Below, one piece after another: positions 56,930 through 64,000 of a stretch of 64,000 bases of DNA (its first letter is position 1; the number at the start of each line of letters is the position of its first letter). The notes under the pieces were generated by a model. It had not been told where the DNA came from. It did no database searches and saw nothing but the letters and a program-made list of their open reading frames with translations. The position numbers and the translations under genes are program-made. The stretch covers positions 16,569 to 80,568 of the forward strand of contig DATJTX010000015.1 in the NCBI GenBank assembly GCA_035502855.1, given 5' to 3'. The stretch is from Candidatus Baltobacteraceae bacterium. Its GTDB lineage: Bacteria > Vulcanimicrobiota > Vulcanimicrobiia > Vulcanimicrobiales > Vulcanimicrobiaceae.

Positions 56930-57769
56930 CTACTCGAATTGGTTCGGGCTTACGCCGTAGCGATGCATGATCGGCCTGCCCGGAGGCGCCGGCTGCGTGG
57001 GAGCCGTCGCGGTTTGGTTCGCGCCGTTGACCATCGTGCCGCCGAGGTCGACGCTGCTGGCCGACACGTTGACGTCGACGCCGCTGCCGTTGTCGCTCAT
57101 CGTGGTCGTGATCTGGCCGCCGTTTTCGTTGGAACAGGTTATCCGCAGCGAGCCGTTCTGATTGCGGGTGACGGTTTCGTTGCCGAGCTGAACGGTCTGA
57201 CCGGGCGCGATGCTCGTGGTCACGCCGTCTTGCGTGATTGCGGCGTTGCCGTTGTTATCGAGGCTCACCTGCGTTTGGCCTCGGTGCGTCGTCACCGTGG
57301 CGGATTGGTTGTAGGTTACGCCGTTCGCATTTGGCGCCGTGGTTTGGGTCGAAAGCCGGTATCCGCCGCGTATCGAGTCCGAATTCAGGAGATCGGGCTC
57401 GCTGTTCATGTCGTTCCAGGTGCTGCCGTTGAACGAGAGGTGCGGATCGCCGTTCGAGCCGCCGCTCGCACTGGAAAAATACTGCTCGTTTCCACTTGCG
57501 CCGGTGCCGCCGTACGCTCCAAAGCCCATTTGCTCGAGCAGTTGTTGAATCATCGACATCAGCTGCTGGACGATCGACGATGCTCCGCCTTGCGCCTCCG
57601 CCCCGCTACCGTAGACGCCGCCCCCTCCGTTCGGAGCGAATTGCGAGATCGAATCGCCGCCGAACGCCGTTCCGAGCGTGGGGTTCGGAAAGGCCGGCGC
57701 GCCGTCGTAAAACCCGCTGTACGCGGGAGAGAGAGTCGAGTCGGGCTGCTCCAGCCACTGAACGCTCAT
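56930..57769 (-). CDS. Hypothetical protein with GDPHLSFNG motif (VWD-like)
   Basis: A 279-residue Gly/Ser/Asn/Gln-rich protein without a signal peptide. Residues 1-80 are low complexity, including IVQQLMSMIQQLLEQMGF. GDPHLSFNGSTWNDM near 108 is the opening motif of VWD-like domains. The rest is strand-rich, Asn/Thr/Gly-rich repeats (GVTYNQSATVTTHRGQTQVSLDNNGNAAIT). One cysteine. GGAGG precedes ATG 57769. Upstream, at 57867, prfB diverges. Function unknown; it looks like a surface or secreted structural protein. Confidence 0.65.
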   Translation of the reverse strand: MSVQWLEQPDSTLSPAYSGFYDGAPAFPNPTLGTAFGGDSISQFAPNGGGGVYGSGAEAQGGASSIVQQLMSMIQQLLEQMGFGAYGGTGASGNEQYFSSASGGSNGDPHLSFNGSTWNDMNSEPDLLNSDSIRGGYRLSTQTTAPNANGVTYNQSATVTTHRGQTQVSLDNNGNAAITQDGVTTSIAPGQTVQLGNETVTRNQNGSLRITCSNENGGQITTTMSDNGSGVDVNVSASSVDLGGTMVNGANQTATAPTQPAPPGRPIMHRYGVSPNQFE

Positions 57770-57866
57770 CGCAGGTGAACCTCCGTTCGTGTTGCTGCCT
57801 CTCCATCACGCGCTCGACCGGCGGCGGAAAGAGTGTCGGCGTACCTGCGAGAATCCCGGGTCCGCT

Positions 57867-58965
57867 ATGAGCGACTCCCAGCAAACGACGATTACCCGCC
57901 TCAGCGACCGCCTGAACGCGCTCAAGGAGCGTCTTTGACTACGTAGGCAAGACCCGCACGATCGCCGAGCTCGATCTGCGCTCGCGAGACGAAGGGTTTT
58001 GGAACGATCCGGATCGCGCCCAGCGCACGATGAAAGAGCTGGCCGACCTGCGCGAGGAGGTTGGGCGCATGGACGGCATCGTGCGGGCGCTCGGCGACGC
58101 CCGCGAGCTGCTCGAACTCTTCGCCGGCGATTCGGCGGTCGATGCCGAGGTCGAGGAGAATCTCGATCGTTCCGCGCGCGCCTTGGACGAGCTGGAGATG
58201 GCGGCGAATTTCGACGGCGAGTACGACTCACACGGTGCAATCGTCAGCATCAACGCGGGCGCCGGCGGCGTCGACGCTGCCGATTGGACGGCGATGCTGC
58301 TGCGGATGTATCTACGCTGGGCCGAGCGCAGCGGGTTTTCGACCCAGATCGCCGACGCATCGGAAGCCGAGGAAGCCGGCTTGAAGTCGGTGACCTTTTT
58401 CGTGCGCGGTCGTAACGCCTACGGAATGCTGGAGAGCGAGCGCGGCGTCCATCGGCTCGTGCGGCTCTCGCCTTTCGACGCGGCGCACCGCCGCCATACC
58501 TCGTTTTCTGCGGTCGACGTGATTCCCGAGATCGAGGCGGGCGAAGCCTCGGACGTCGAGATCAAACCGGACGATCTGCGGATCGAAACCTTCAAGTCGG
58601 GCGGCGCCGGCGGACAGTACGTCAACAAGACCGAGTCTGCCGTGCGCATCATTCACGAGCCGAGCGGCATCATCGTCGCCTCGCAGCAGGAACGCTCGCA
58701 GGCGCAAAACCGCGACGTGGCGATGAACATTTTGCGCGCGAAGCTGGTTCAGCGCGCGGTCGAAGAGCGCGACGCGAAACTTTCGGCGCTGCGCGGCGAA
58801 CGCGCCGCCAACGAGTGGGGCTCGCAGATTCGTTCGTACGTGTTGCAGCCCTATCAATTGGTGAAAGACCATCGCACCGGCGTCGAGACCGGGAACGCGC
58901 AGGGCGTGCTGGACGGCGATATCGACACGTTCATCTGGCCGTATCTGCAATCGCGCCGTGCGTGA
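57867..58965 (+). CDS. prfB: Peptide chain release factor 2 with programmed +1 frameshift
   Basis: Release factor for UAA and UGA stops. ATG 57867 opens 23 codons ending CTT, then TGA at 57936-57938. Skipping one T moves into the frame GAC TAC GTA that runs to 58965, giving 365 residues. AAGGAG just upstream of CTTTGAC is the classic RF2 frameshift site. The body has the release motif GGAGGQYVNKTESAVRI (GGQ) near 240. The anticodon-like tripeptide SPF is present in LVRLSPFDAAHRRHTSF. The gene is autoregulated by RF2 level. Confidence 0.97.
57936..57938 (+). promoter_or_regulatory. Programmed +1 frameshift site of prfB
   Basis: CTTTGAC with AAGGAG three bases upstream of the CTT codon. Low RF2 slows termination at TGA, so ribosomes slip +1 and make full-length RF2. 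Confidence 0.93.
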
Positions 58966-60340
58966 CCGCTTCCCGTGGGTTCTCGCGCTGCTTTATGCGG
59001 GGTGCTTCACCGCCCTCGGTGCAGTCCGCTACGACGCCCACCGTAATCTGGTCGATTTCGGGATCTTCGCGCAAACGGCCGCGAGCGCGTTCGGATGCTT
59101 CTGCAATCCGATCGAAGGGAGCCATTGGGCGTTTCATTTTTCGCCGATCCTCTATCTCGTGGGCGCGGTGCTGCTCGTATGGCGCTCGCCCTTCGCGCTG
59201 ATCGCGCTCCAATCGCTCGCGTGCGCGCTCGTCATTCCACCCGTCTACGCGATGGTGGCGGGGCGCGCGGGCCGCATTGCGGCACGCTGGTGTGCGGTGG
59301 TCGTCGCGCTGTATCCGGCCCTGGGCGGACTCGCCTTCGTCGACTTTCACGAGAACGCGTTCGCGCCGGCCGCCATCGCGTGGGGCGTCTGGTCGTTCGA
59401 GAACGGCCTGACGGCCGCAACGTTTTTCTTCGCGATCCTCGCCATAGCGGTGAAGGAGGATCAAGCGATCTTCATGGGCATCGCGGCGCTCGCCGGTGCG
59501 TGGCGATTTCGCGGAACGAGCGCCGGGCGCACGGCGATTGGGATAGCGGCGATCGCGGCTGCCGCCGTCTTCGCGTTCTTCTTTTGGATCGAGCCGCACA
59601 GCATTGCGAACGCGCACTGGGCGCCGGAGCGATTCTACGCCTGGACGGCCGGCGACGTGCGCGCGCTCTGGCCGCAGGGCATCTTGCAGCGGCTGGGGTT
59701 TGCGCTCCTGGTCTTTGCGCCGCTGGCGTTCTTGCCGTTTCGATCGCGCTTTCTCTGGGTTGCACTGCCGCCGTTTGCCGAGGTGCTGCTCTCGCGCATG
59801 TCGACTACGTTTACGCTCGGAACGCACTATGCCGGCGCGTGGCTGGGGTACGTGCTCGTCGCGTTCGCGTTCGCGGTGAGGCATTTGCCCCAGCGGCGCG
59901 CGCTGCGCTGGCTGTGGGCTTGCGCCGCCCTGTGTGCGCTCGAATTTACGGTCGCCGATCCGTTGCATCCCGGCTTGAATCTGCGTGCCCCGCAACCGCG
60001 GGATGCCGCGCTCGATACCGTCCTCGCATCGTTACCGCCAAACACCTCGATCGCGACGCAAGAAGAGGCGTACACACATTTGGCGCTGCGCGACCCGAGT
60101 GCGACGCTCTTGCCCGAGGATGCGCGCGAGCCGATCGACGCGTGTTACGTGCTGATCGATCGCGACTTTCCCGATTCACCGCGATTGCAAGAGTACGGCG
60201 CGGCGCTGCAGCACCTGGTGCGTACGCACGCATACACCCTGGTGAAGGCGAACGGAGGAATCGAGCTCTATCGCCGCAGTTCGCCGAGCGCTGCCGCGAC
60301 CTGCACGGGCCAGTCGTCCTCCGCGCGCACCGCGCGGTAG
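58958..60340 (+). CDS. DUF2079-type membrane protein
   Basis: A 460-residue polytopic membrane protein. RYDAHRNLVDFGIFAQTAASAF near the N terminus and EGSHWAFHFSPILYLVGAVLL are the family's periplasmic-loop motifs, and FVDFHENAFAPAAIAWGVW is another. About nine hydrophobic segments. DUF2079 proteins resemble GT-C glycosyltransferases, so a role in envelope glycan transfer is possible. The GTG start overlaps prfB by 8 bp. The last 73 bp overlap the convergent GT9 gene. Confidence 0.8.
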   Translation: MRDRFPWVLALLYAGCFTALGAVRYDAHRNLVDFGIFAQTAASAFGCFCNPIEGSHWAFHFSPILYLVGAVLLVWRSPFALIALQSLACALVIPPVYAMVAGRAGRIAARWCAVVVALYPALGGLAFVDFHENAFAPAAIAWGVWSFENGLTAATFFFAILAIAVKEDQAIFMGIAALAGAWRFRGTSAGRTAIGIAAIAAAAVFAFFFWIEPHSIANAHWAPERFYAWTAGDVRALWPQGILQRLGFALLVFAPLAFLPFRSRFLWVALPPFAEVLLSRMSTTFTLGTHYAGAWLGYVLVAFAFAVRHLPQRRALRWLWACAALCALEFTVADPLHPGLNLRAPQPRDAALDTVLASLPPNTSIATQEEAYTHLALRDPSATLLPEDAREPIDACYVLIDRDFPDSPRLQEYGAALQHLVRTHAYTLVKANGGIELYRRSSPSAAATCTGQSSSARTAR

Positions 60341-61239
60341 GGCGCAGCCCACGGCGCCCAGCGCGCGAACTGCAAATCGAAATCCCGTAACGGCGGAAAG
60401 ACCGCGACCGTGGGTGTTCCGACCATGCCCGCCACATGAAGCGCGCCGCTATCGGGCGCGACGAGCGCGGCGGCGCCGGCGATTGCCTCTTTCCAAGGCT
60501 CGAGCGTCGCATACCGCTCGACCGGGATCTGCGCGGCATCTTCGAGGCGCCGCGCGTAATCGTCTTCGCTCGCGGCCGCAATCGCGTGTACGGGCCCGCG
60601 TTCCGCGACCGCGCGCACGGCGCGTACGACGTGCGCGAAATCGATGCCGAGCCGCTCCCACTTGTCGCTGACTTGAAACGCGATGCGTTCGCTGCACGGC
60701 GCGTCGTTCTCGAGCACGAGCGGCCGAAGGGGGCTCGCATCCCGTGGTATCGGTGCCTCGCCGACCAGCGAGGTGCCGAGTTGAAAGAGTACCGCACATT
60801 CGTGCGGCGCGCGCGCGTCGAGACCGGCGCTGCGCACGATTCGCTTGGTCAGCATCGATCCGGCCCACAACGTTTTGAACGGCTTGCCCCAACCGTTGAC
60901 GAACCCGATCCGCTCGGGTGCGCCCACCGCGCGCGCCAGCCGGTAGCCGCCCGGATCTTCCGTCGCTACCAAGACGTGCGTGTACCGGTTCGCGCTCATC
61001 TCTTCGCCGAACGCGGCGATCGCGGCGCGGTTTTCCGGCGTGGACGAGCGCAGCGCGAAGGGCGCGAGGTAGACGCGACGTGCCGCGCGCGATGAAAAGA
61101 CGCCGGCGTTGTGGGCGCGCAGGACGACGTCGACCGGGATCGCGCGCTCGCGCAGAACGGCAAGCAGCGGCACGAGCGCAAGCGCGTCCCCGATCGCATC
61201 GAGGCGGATCACGAGCACCGATGGTGAAGTCTGCGGCAT
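60268..61239 (-). CDS. Glycosyltransferase family 9 (heptosyltransferase-like)
   Basis: A 323-residue GT-B enzyme that adds a heptose or similar sugar in lipopolysaccharide or other envelope glycan synthesis. It begins MPQTSPSVLVIRLDAIGDALALVPLL, the GT9 N-terminal signature, and has VAPDSGALHVAGMVGTPTVAVF near 265, the donor-binding loop. The open frame upstream of 61239 is not family-like. It diverges from the YbjQ gene and overlaps the DUF2079 gene end to end. Confidence 0.85.
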   Translation of the reverse strand: MPQTSPSVLVIRLDAIGDALALVPLLAVLRERAIPVDVVLRAHNAGVFSSRAARRVYLAPFALRSSTPENRAAIAAFGEEMSANRYTHVLVATEDPGGYRLARAVGAPERIGFVNGWGKPFKTLWAGSMLTKRIVRSAGLDARAPHECAVLFQLGTSLVGEAPIPRDASPLRPLVLENDAPCSERIAFQVSDKWERLGIDFAHVVRAVRAVAERGPVHAIAAASEDDYARRLEDAAQIPVERYATLEPWKEAIAGAAALVAPDSGALHVAGMVGTPTVAVFPPLRDFDLQFARWAPWAAPYRAVRAEDDWPVQVAAALGELRR

Positions 61240-61299
61240 GACGGCTGCCAAGATTCCCGCTTGCACGCCTCCGGCGCCTGCCGGATGACCGGCTCCTAA

Positions 61300-61647
61300 G
61301 TGATCGACGCTGACAACGTCGTCACGTTTGACGAACTCGAAGGCTACCGCATCGTCAAACGCTACGGCTACGTTTCGGGCGCGGCTTCGCGGCCGCGCAA
61401 CCGGCTGCGCGCGACCTTTCGCAGTCTGGGCATGTTGATCGGCGTGGCGGCGGGCGAGTTCGTCAGCGATGCCGAGCAATTGCGCGGCGAGGCGCTCGAG
61501 GGCGTGTACAAACGCGCAAACTCACTCGGCGCCAATGCGGTCATCGGGCTCAGTTTTCACGTGAGCGAAAGCGCGGACGGCTCGTGCAAGATCGTCGCCT
61601 TCGGCGAAGCGGTTCTGGCCGTGCCGGTCGAGTCCGGCGATGCTTGA
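61300..61647 (+). CDS. YbjQ family (heavy-metal-binding fold) protein
   Basis: A 115-residue single-domain protein. YRIVKRYGYVSGAASRPRNRL and VYKRANSLGANAVIGLSFHV match the YbjQ/UPF0145 family, a pentameric ferredoxin-like fold whose function is not known. The GTG start at 61300 lacks a clear ribosome-binding site. It overlaps the uracil-DNA glycosylase gene by 8 bp. Confidence 0.8.
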   Translation: MIDADNVVTFDELEGYRIVKRYGYVSGAASRPRNRLRATFRSLGMLIGVAAGEFVSDAEQLRGEALEGVYKRANSLGANAVIGLSFHVSESADGSCKIVAFGEAVLAVPVESGDA

Positions 61648-62299
61648 AGAGCGCGCGAAGCGCGAACGCTTTCTCGCTCAGGGCGCGGCGCTCGCCGCGG
61701 CGTGCCGAAAATGCGAGATCGGATCGCAACGGCGAAACAGCGTCTACGGCGAAGGTGATCCGTGCGCGAGCTTGATGGTGATCGGCGAGGGACCGGGTGA
61801 GACCGAGGATCTGCTCGGGCGGCCATTCGTCGGCCGCGCCGGTCAACTGCTCGACAAGATGCTCGCGGCAATCGGCTTCGCGCGCGAGGAAGTGTATATC
61901 TGCAACACGGTCAAGTGCCGGCCGACGATACCGGGCCCGCGCGGACCGAAGAATCGCGCACCCGATCTGAACGAAATGGCGAACTGCCGCCCGTTCCTCG
62001 ACGAGCAGATCGAGATCGTTCGGCCGCGTGTGATCTTGGCGCTCGGCGCGCCGGCCGCGAAGTCGTTTCTCGGGCGGGAGTTTCAAATTACGAAGATGCG
62101 CGGCCGCTGGTACGAAGGGCCGGTGGGAATTCCGCTGATGGTGACGTTTCATCCGGCCTACGTCTTGCGTCAGACCGGCGGCGAGGTGACCGCGGTCAAG
62201 CGGATGGTCTGGGCCGATCTGAAGGCGGTGCGAGCCAAGCTCGATGAGCCGCCGCCGGAGCGCCCGGTCGAGCAGGCGGCGCTATTTGACGCGCCATGA
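61640..62299 (+). CDS. Uracil-DNA glycosylase, family 4 (iron-sulfur)
   Basis: Removes uracil from DNA, 219 residues. The family-4 motifs are GEGPGETEDLLGRPFVGRAGQLLD near 49 (catalytic region) and FHPAYVLRQ near 170. Cysteines in CRKC near 22 and further ones in CNTVKCRP and NCRPFLDEQ supply the 4Fe-4S cluster. ATG 61640 overlaps the YbjQ stop. With mutY and nth, it makes a third iron-sulfur repair glycosylase in the window. Confidence 0.93.
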   Translation: MLEERAKRERFLAQGAALAAACRKCEIGSQRRNSVYGEGDPCASLMVIGEGPGETEDLLGRPFVGRAGQLLDKMLAAIGFAREEVYICNTVKCRPTIPGPRGPKNRAPDLNEMANCRPFLDEQIEIVRPRVILALGAPAAKSFLGREFQITKMRGRWYEGPVGIPLMVTFHPAYVLRQTGGEVTAVKRMVWADLKAVRAKLDEPPPERPVEQAALFDAP

Positions 62300-62313
62300 T
62301 AAAATGAGGCGCT

Positions 62314-63441
62314 TTGATCCGAGATCCTCAATCGATTTGGCTCGATGACCTCGCGCATGCGCTCGGCCTCGCCGGCGTGCAAGCATTTCTGACCGAGTTC
62401 GAACTCAAGCCATTTCGCTTGAAACAGATCTATCGCGCGGCGAACAAGGAGCTGCTCGGCTCGATCGGCGAGGTGACCACGCTGCCCAAGGAACTGCGCG
62501 AAACGCTCGAGGCGCGAGGGTTTTCGTTTTCCTCGGTCGAGCCAGTCGTCGTGCAGCGCTCCAACGATGCGCAGACGACAAAGGGGCTTTTTCGCCTGCA
62601 CGACGGCAATGAAGTCGAGGCGGTCCTGATGGAGCATCGTGGCGACCGCACGACCGTCTGCATTTCTTCGCAGGCCGGCTGCGCTTTTGCCTGCGCGTTC
62701 TGTTCGACCGGGCAAGCGGGGTTCACGCGCAATTTGAATGCGCGTGAGATCTTCGACCAGGCTCGCTTCTTCGCGCGCGAGCTTGCTGCACGAGGCAAGC
62801 GCATCACCAACGTCGTTTTCATGGGAATGGGCGAACCGTTCCACAATTACGAAGCGGTGATGGGTGCGGTGGCGCTGCTCAACGATCCGCATGGTTTGGG
62901 GTTGGGCCATCGCCACATCACGATCTCGACCGTCGGTCTAGTCGAGCAGATCGACCGCTTTGCGGACGAAGGGCTGCAGGTGAATCTCGCGATCTCGCTG
63001 CACGCGCCCAGCGATCGCATCCGCGCGAGCATCATGCCGGTCAACCGCCGCTATCCGCTCGATGCGTTGATGGGCGCCTGCGAGCGTTACGTCGCCAAGA
63101 CGAATCGTAAAGTGTTCTTCGAATACGTGATGCTCGAGGGCGTGAACGACTCGCCCGAATCCGCGCGTGAACTCGCGGAGCTGATGCGCGGGAAGCTCTA
63201 TCACGTGAATTTGATTCCGTACAACACGACGCCCGACGGTGCGTTCGCCGGTACACCCGACGCGCGTATCTGGGAGTTCGCAGCGATTCTCGATGCGGCG
63301 AGTGTCCCGACCACGGTGCGCAAAAACATGGGACGCGACATCGCCGCCGCATGCGGACAGTTACGTGCAGAAACCCAACCGAAGGCGCACATGCCGCCCT
63401 TGTCATCCCGAGCCCATTCAACTGGGCTCAGGATAAACTAG
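62314..63441 (+). CDS. rlmN: 23S rRNA/tRNA adenine-C2 methyltransferase RlmN
   Basis: Radical-SAM enzyme that methylates A2503 of 23S rRNA and A37 of tRNA. The 375-residue product has cluster cysteines 123, 127 and 130 (CAFACAFC), the methyl-relay cysteine near 116 and the second catalytic one in AAACGQLR near 350. The C-terminal 13 residues are encoded by a dispersed repeat, so they are not family-like. The TTG start lies at 62314. Confidence 0.94.
   Translation: MIRDPQSIWLDDLAHALGLAGVQAFLTEFELKPFRLKQIYRAANKELLGSIGEVTTLPKELRETLEARGFSFSSVEPVVVQRSNDAQTTKGLFRLHDGNEVEAVLMEHRGDRTTVCISSQAGCAFACAFCSTGQAGFTRNLNAREIFDQARFFARELAARGKRITNVVFMGMGEPFHNYEAVMGAVALLNDPHGLGLGHRHITISTVGLVEQIDRFADEGLQVNLAISLHAPSDRIRASIMPVNRRYPLDALMGACERYVAKTNRKVFFEYVMLEGVNDSPESARELAELMRGKLYHVNLIPYNTTPDGAFAGTPDARIWEFAAILDAASVPTTVRKNMGRDIAAACGQLRAETQPKAHMPPLSSRAHSTGLRIN
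63401..63434 (+). repeat. Dispersed repeat forming a hairpin at the rlmN end
   Basis: TGTCATCCCGAGC at the left and GCTCAGGAT at the right match the ends of the other dispersed copies. ATCCCGAGCCCA and TGGGCTCAGGAT pair over 11 of 12 positions around TTCAAC. It encodes the last residues of RlmN and may also end its transcript. Confidence 0.65.
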
Positions 63442-63442
63442 G

Positions 63443-63619
63443 CTAATCTTCCGGCGGTAATTTGCGCGCGGCGCCGCCCGAGAGGACCGGTGTGCGCGGC
63501 AGCAGTGGGGAACGCACGCCGGCAGCGGCGGGCGGGTCGTCCTCTTTGCGCGGGCGCTTGGCGCGTAGACGCCTGGTAAGGTCGCGCACCTGGTCCCAAA
63601 AGCGCGGTCGTTTCCGCAT
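63443..63619 (-). CDS. Small basic hypothetical protein
   Basis: A 58-residue Arg/Lys/Pro-rich protein (MRKRPRFWDQVRDLTRRLRAKRPRKEDD). No family recognised. ATG 63619 has GGAG eight bases upstream and a TATAAT box near 63644, so a real short gene is likely. It is convergent with rlmN. Confidence 0.5.
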   Translation of the reverse strand: MRKRPRFWDQVRDLTRRLRAKRPRKEDDPPAAAGVRSPLLPRTPVLSGGAARKLPPED

Positions 63620-63643
63620 CGCAGATCTCCTTGCCGGACCTCT

Positions 63644-63649
63644 ATTATA
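63644..63649 (-). promoter_or_regulatory. -10 box (TATAAT) for the small basic protein gene
   Basis: Minus-strand TATAAT lies about 25 bp before the ATG. The -35 region at 17-bp spacing (GAAACA) is poor. Confidence 0.5.
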
Positions 63650-63808
63650 CACTCGACCCAGGCGCATGTTTCCGTCGCGGAAATCAACGAAGCGCCGCAT
63701 TACTGCGGCGCCTCGTGCGCTTTGATGTGTCTGCCGGCTTGATACGTAGCCGAAGATAGCACATCCCTGACGACTTCGCAACGGTGGGTGGCACGGTATC
63801 GGAGCTCG
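63650..63808. other. Intergenic region with two hairpins
   Basis: Hairpin 63669-63683 is TTTCCG/CGGAAA around TCG and 63692-63711 is GCGCCGCA/TGCGGCGC around TTAC. No gene seen before the insertion sequence. Confidence 0.4.
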
Positions 63809-63847
63809 ATAGAGATGTCCCCATTTGGACTCAATAGAGATGTCCCC
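63809..63847 (+). repeat. Duplicated 14-bp insertion-sequence end motif
   Basis: ATAGAGATGTCCCC occurs at 63809-63822 and again at 63834-63847. Doubled motifs of this type mark the ends of ISNCY-like elements; the other end is outside the window. Confidence 0.65.
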
Positions 63848-63867
63848 GTCGAGAGGAACCCCTCCCC

Positions 63868-64000
63868 ATGGAGCTTCTCACGATGTCGACCTCCGAAATT
63901 ACCCGCCTGGCGGCCGTGGAGCGGCTCCAGGCCGGCGATCTGACCCAAGCCGAGGTTGCCCGCCAGCTTGGCCTCTCCATCCGTCAGGTCAAACGTTTGT
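63868..64000 (+). CDS. ISNCY-like transposase, N-terminal part
   Basis: ATG 63868 opens MELLTMSTSEITRLAAVERL, continuing with a helix-turn-helix (LTQAEVARQLGLSIRQVKRL) typical of ISNCY-family transposases, before the window ends at residue 44. ATG 63883 is an alternative start. The catalytic DDE domain lies outside. GAGAGG lies upstream. Confidence 0.75.
   Translation, partial: MELLTMSTSEITRLAAVERLQAGDLTQAEVARQLGLSIRQVKRL

Larger units (their letters stand above)
63809..64000 (+). mobile_element. Left end of an ISNCY-like insertion sequence
   Basis: The doubled end motif followed by the start of a transposase gene. The target-site duplication and right end cannot be seen. Confidence 0.6.

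Noticed and set aside
57936..57938. TGA in prfB as a selenocysteine codon or pseudogene mark
   Set aside because: The AAGGAG-CTTTGAC context is the standard RF2 frameshift site and the downstream frame is full-length.
63809..63847. Two direct repeats as a possible CRISPR
   Set aside because: Only two 14-bp copies with an 11-bp gap, next to a transposase; no array or cas gene.

Overview
The window is high-GC bacterial chromosome, densely packed and made mostly of housekeeping and cell-envelope genes. The gene mix suggests a diderm of the Terrabacteria type. Diderm traits are a TolC-like outer-membrane protein, a MacA-type adaptor and a GT9 (heptosyltransferase-type) enzyme. Traits common in Terrabacteria are RNase J, an LCP/LytR-CpsA-Psr protein and futalosine-pathway menaquinone genes. 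Candidatus Eremiobacterota (WPS-2) is my best guess; this is inference, because there is no rRNA or tRNA in the window.

Layout. 1-222: the start of an AAA ATPase running off the left edge. 273-9045: base-excision repair (mutY, nth), two tandem S9 peptidases, an FAD/NAD(P)-binding protein and a TPR plus ATP-grasp-like protein. 9118-13043: a small secreted protein, an acyl-CoA dehydrogenase divergent from a CoA-transferase pair, and a pirin. 13056-17623: two ABC systems and a VOC protein. 17642-22669: dnaK-grpE-dnaJ (minus strand) and an HtrA protease. 22748-29582: a MacB/MacA/TolC-type export operon with two FtsX-fold permeases, then Yip1 and a small secreted protein. 29627-35228: RNase J, an EamA transporter, two tandem PilZ proteins and an isocitrate dehydrogenase-like enzyme. 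35265-41216: ftsK, PAP2, mqnE, mqnA, mqnC. 41213-44112: a PAS-only sensor and mnmA. 44161-50603: RodZ-like protein, YajQ, RimO, LCP, polysaccharide deacetylase and an NHL lipoprotein. 50622-58965: a four-GAF histidine kinase, secA, a hydrolase, a GDPHL-motif protein and prfB with its programmed frameshift. 58958-63619: DUF2079, GT9, YbjQ, family-4 uracil-DNA glycosylase, rlmN and a small basic protein. 63809-64000: the left end of an ISNCY-like insertion sequence.

How the genes relate. MqnA, MqnC and MqnE cover chorismate dehydratase and the two radical-SAM steps of futalosine menaquinone synthesis. DnaK/GrpE/DnaJ, HtrA and SecA handle protein folding and export. RodZ, LCP, the deacetylase and FtsK concern the wall and division. 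PilZ and YajQ proteins point to nucleotide second-messenger signalling. MutY, Nth and the uracil glycosylase are three iron-sulfur repair glycosylases.

The least ordinary signals are between genes. One is a dispersed repeat family (ends TCCTTCGAC and GCTCAGGATGACA) that supplies the apparent ribosome-binding site of three downstream genes; at mqnA it sits between two synonymously diverged copies of the first seven codons. Another is a pair of covarying three-way-junction structures with an AGGAT loop. Two genes (EamA transporter, GAF kinase) have coding sequence reaching back to the upstream in-frame stop with no ATG, GTG or TTG start. No CRISPR array, rRNA or tRNA was found, and no complete new multi-gene system was recognised.
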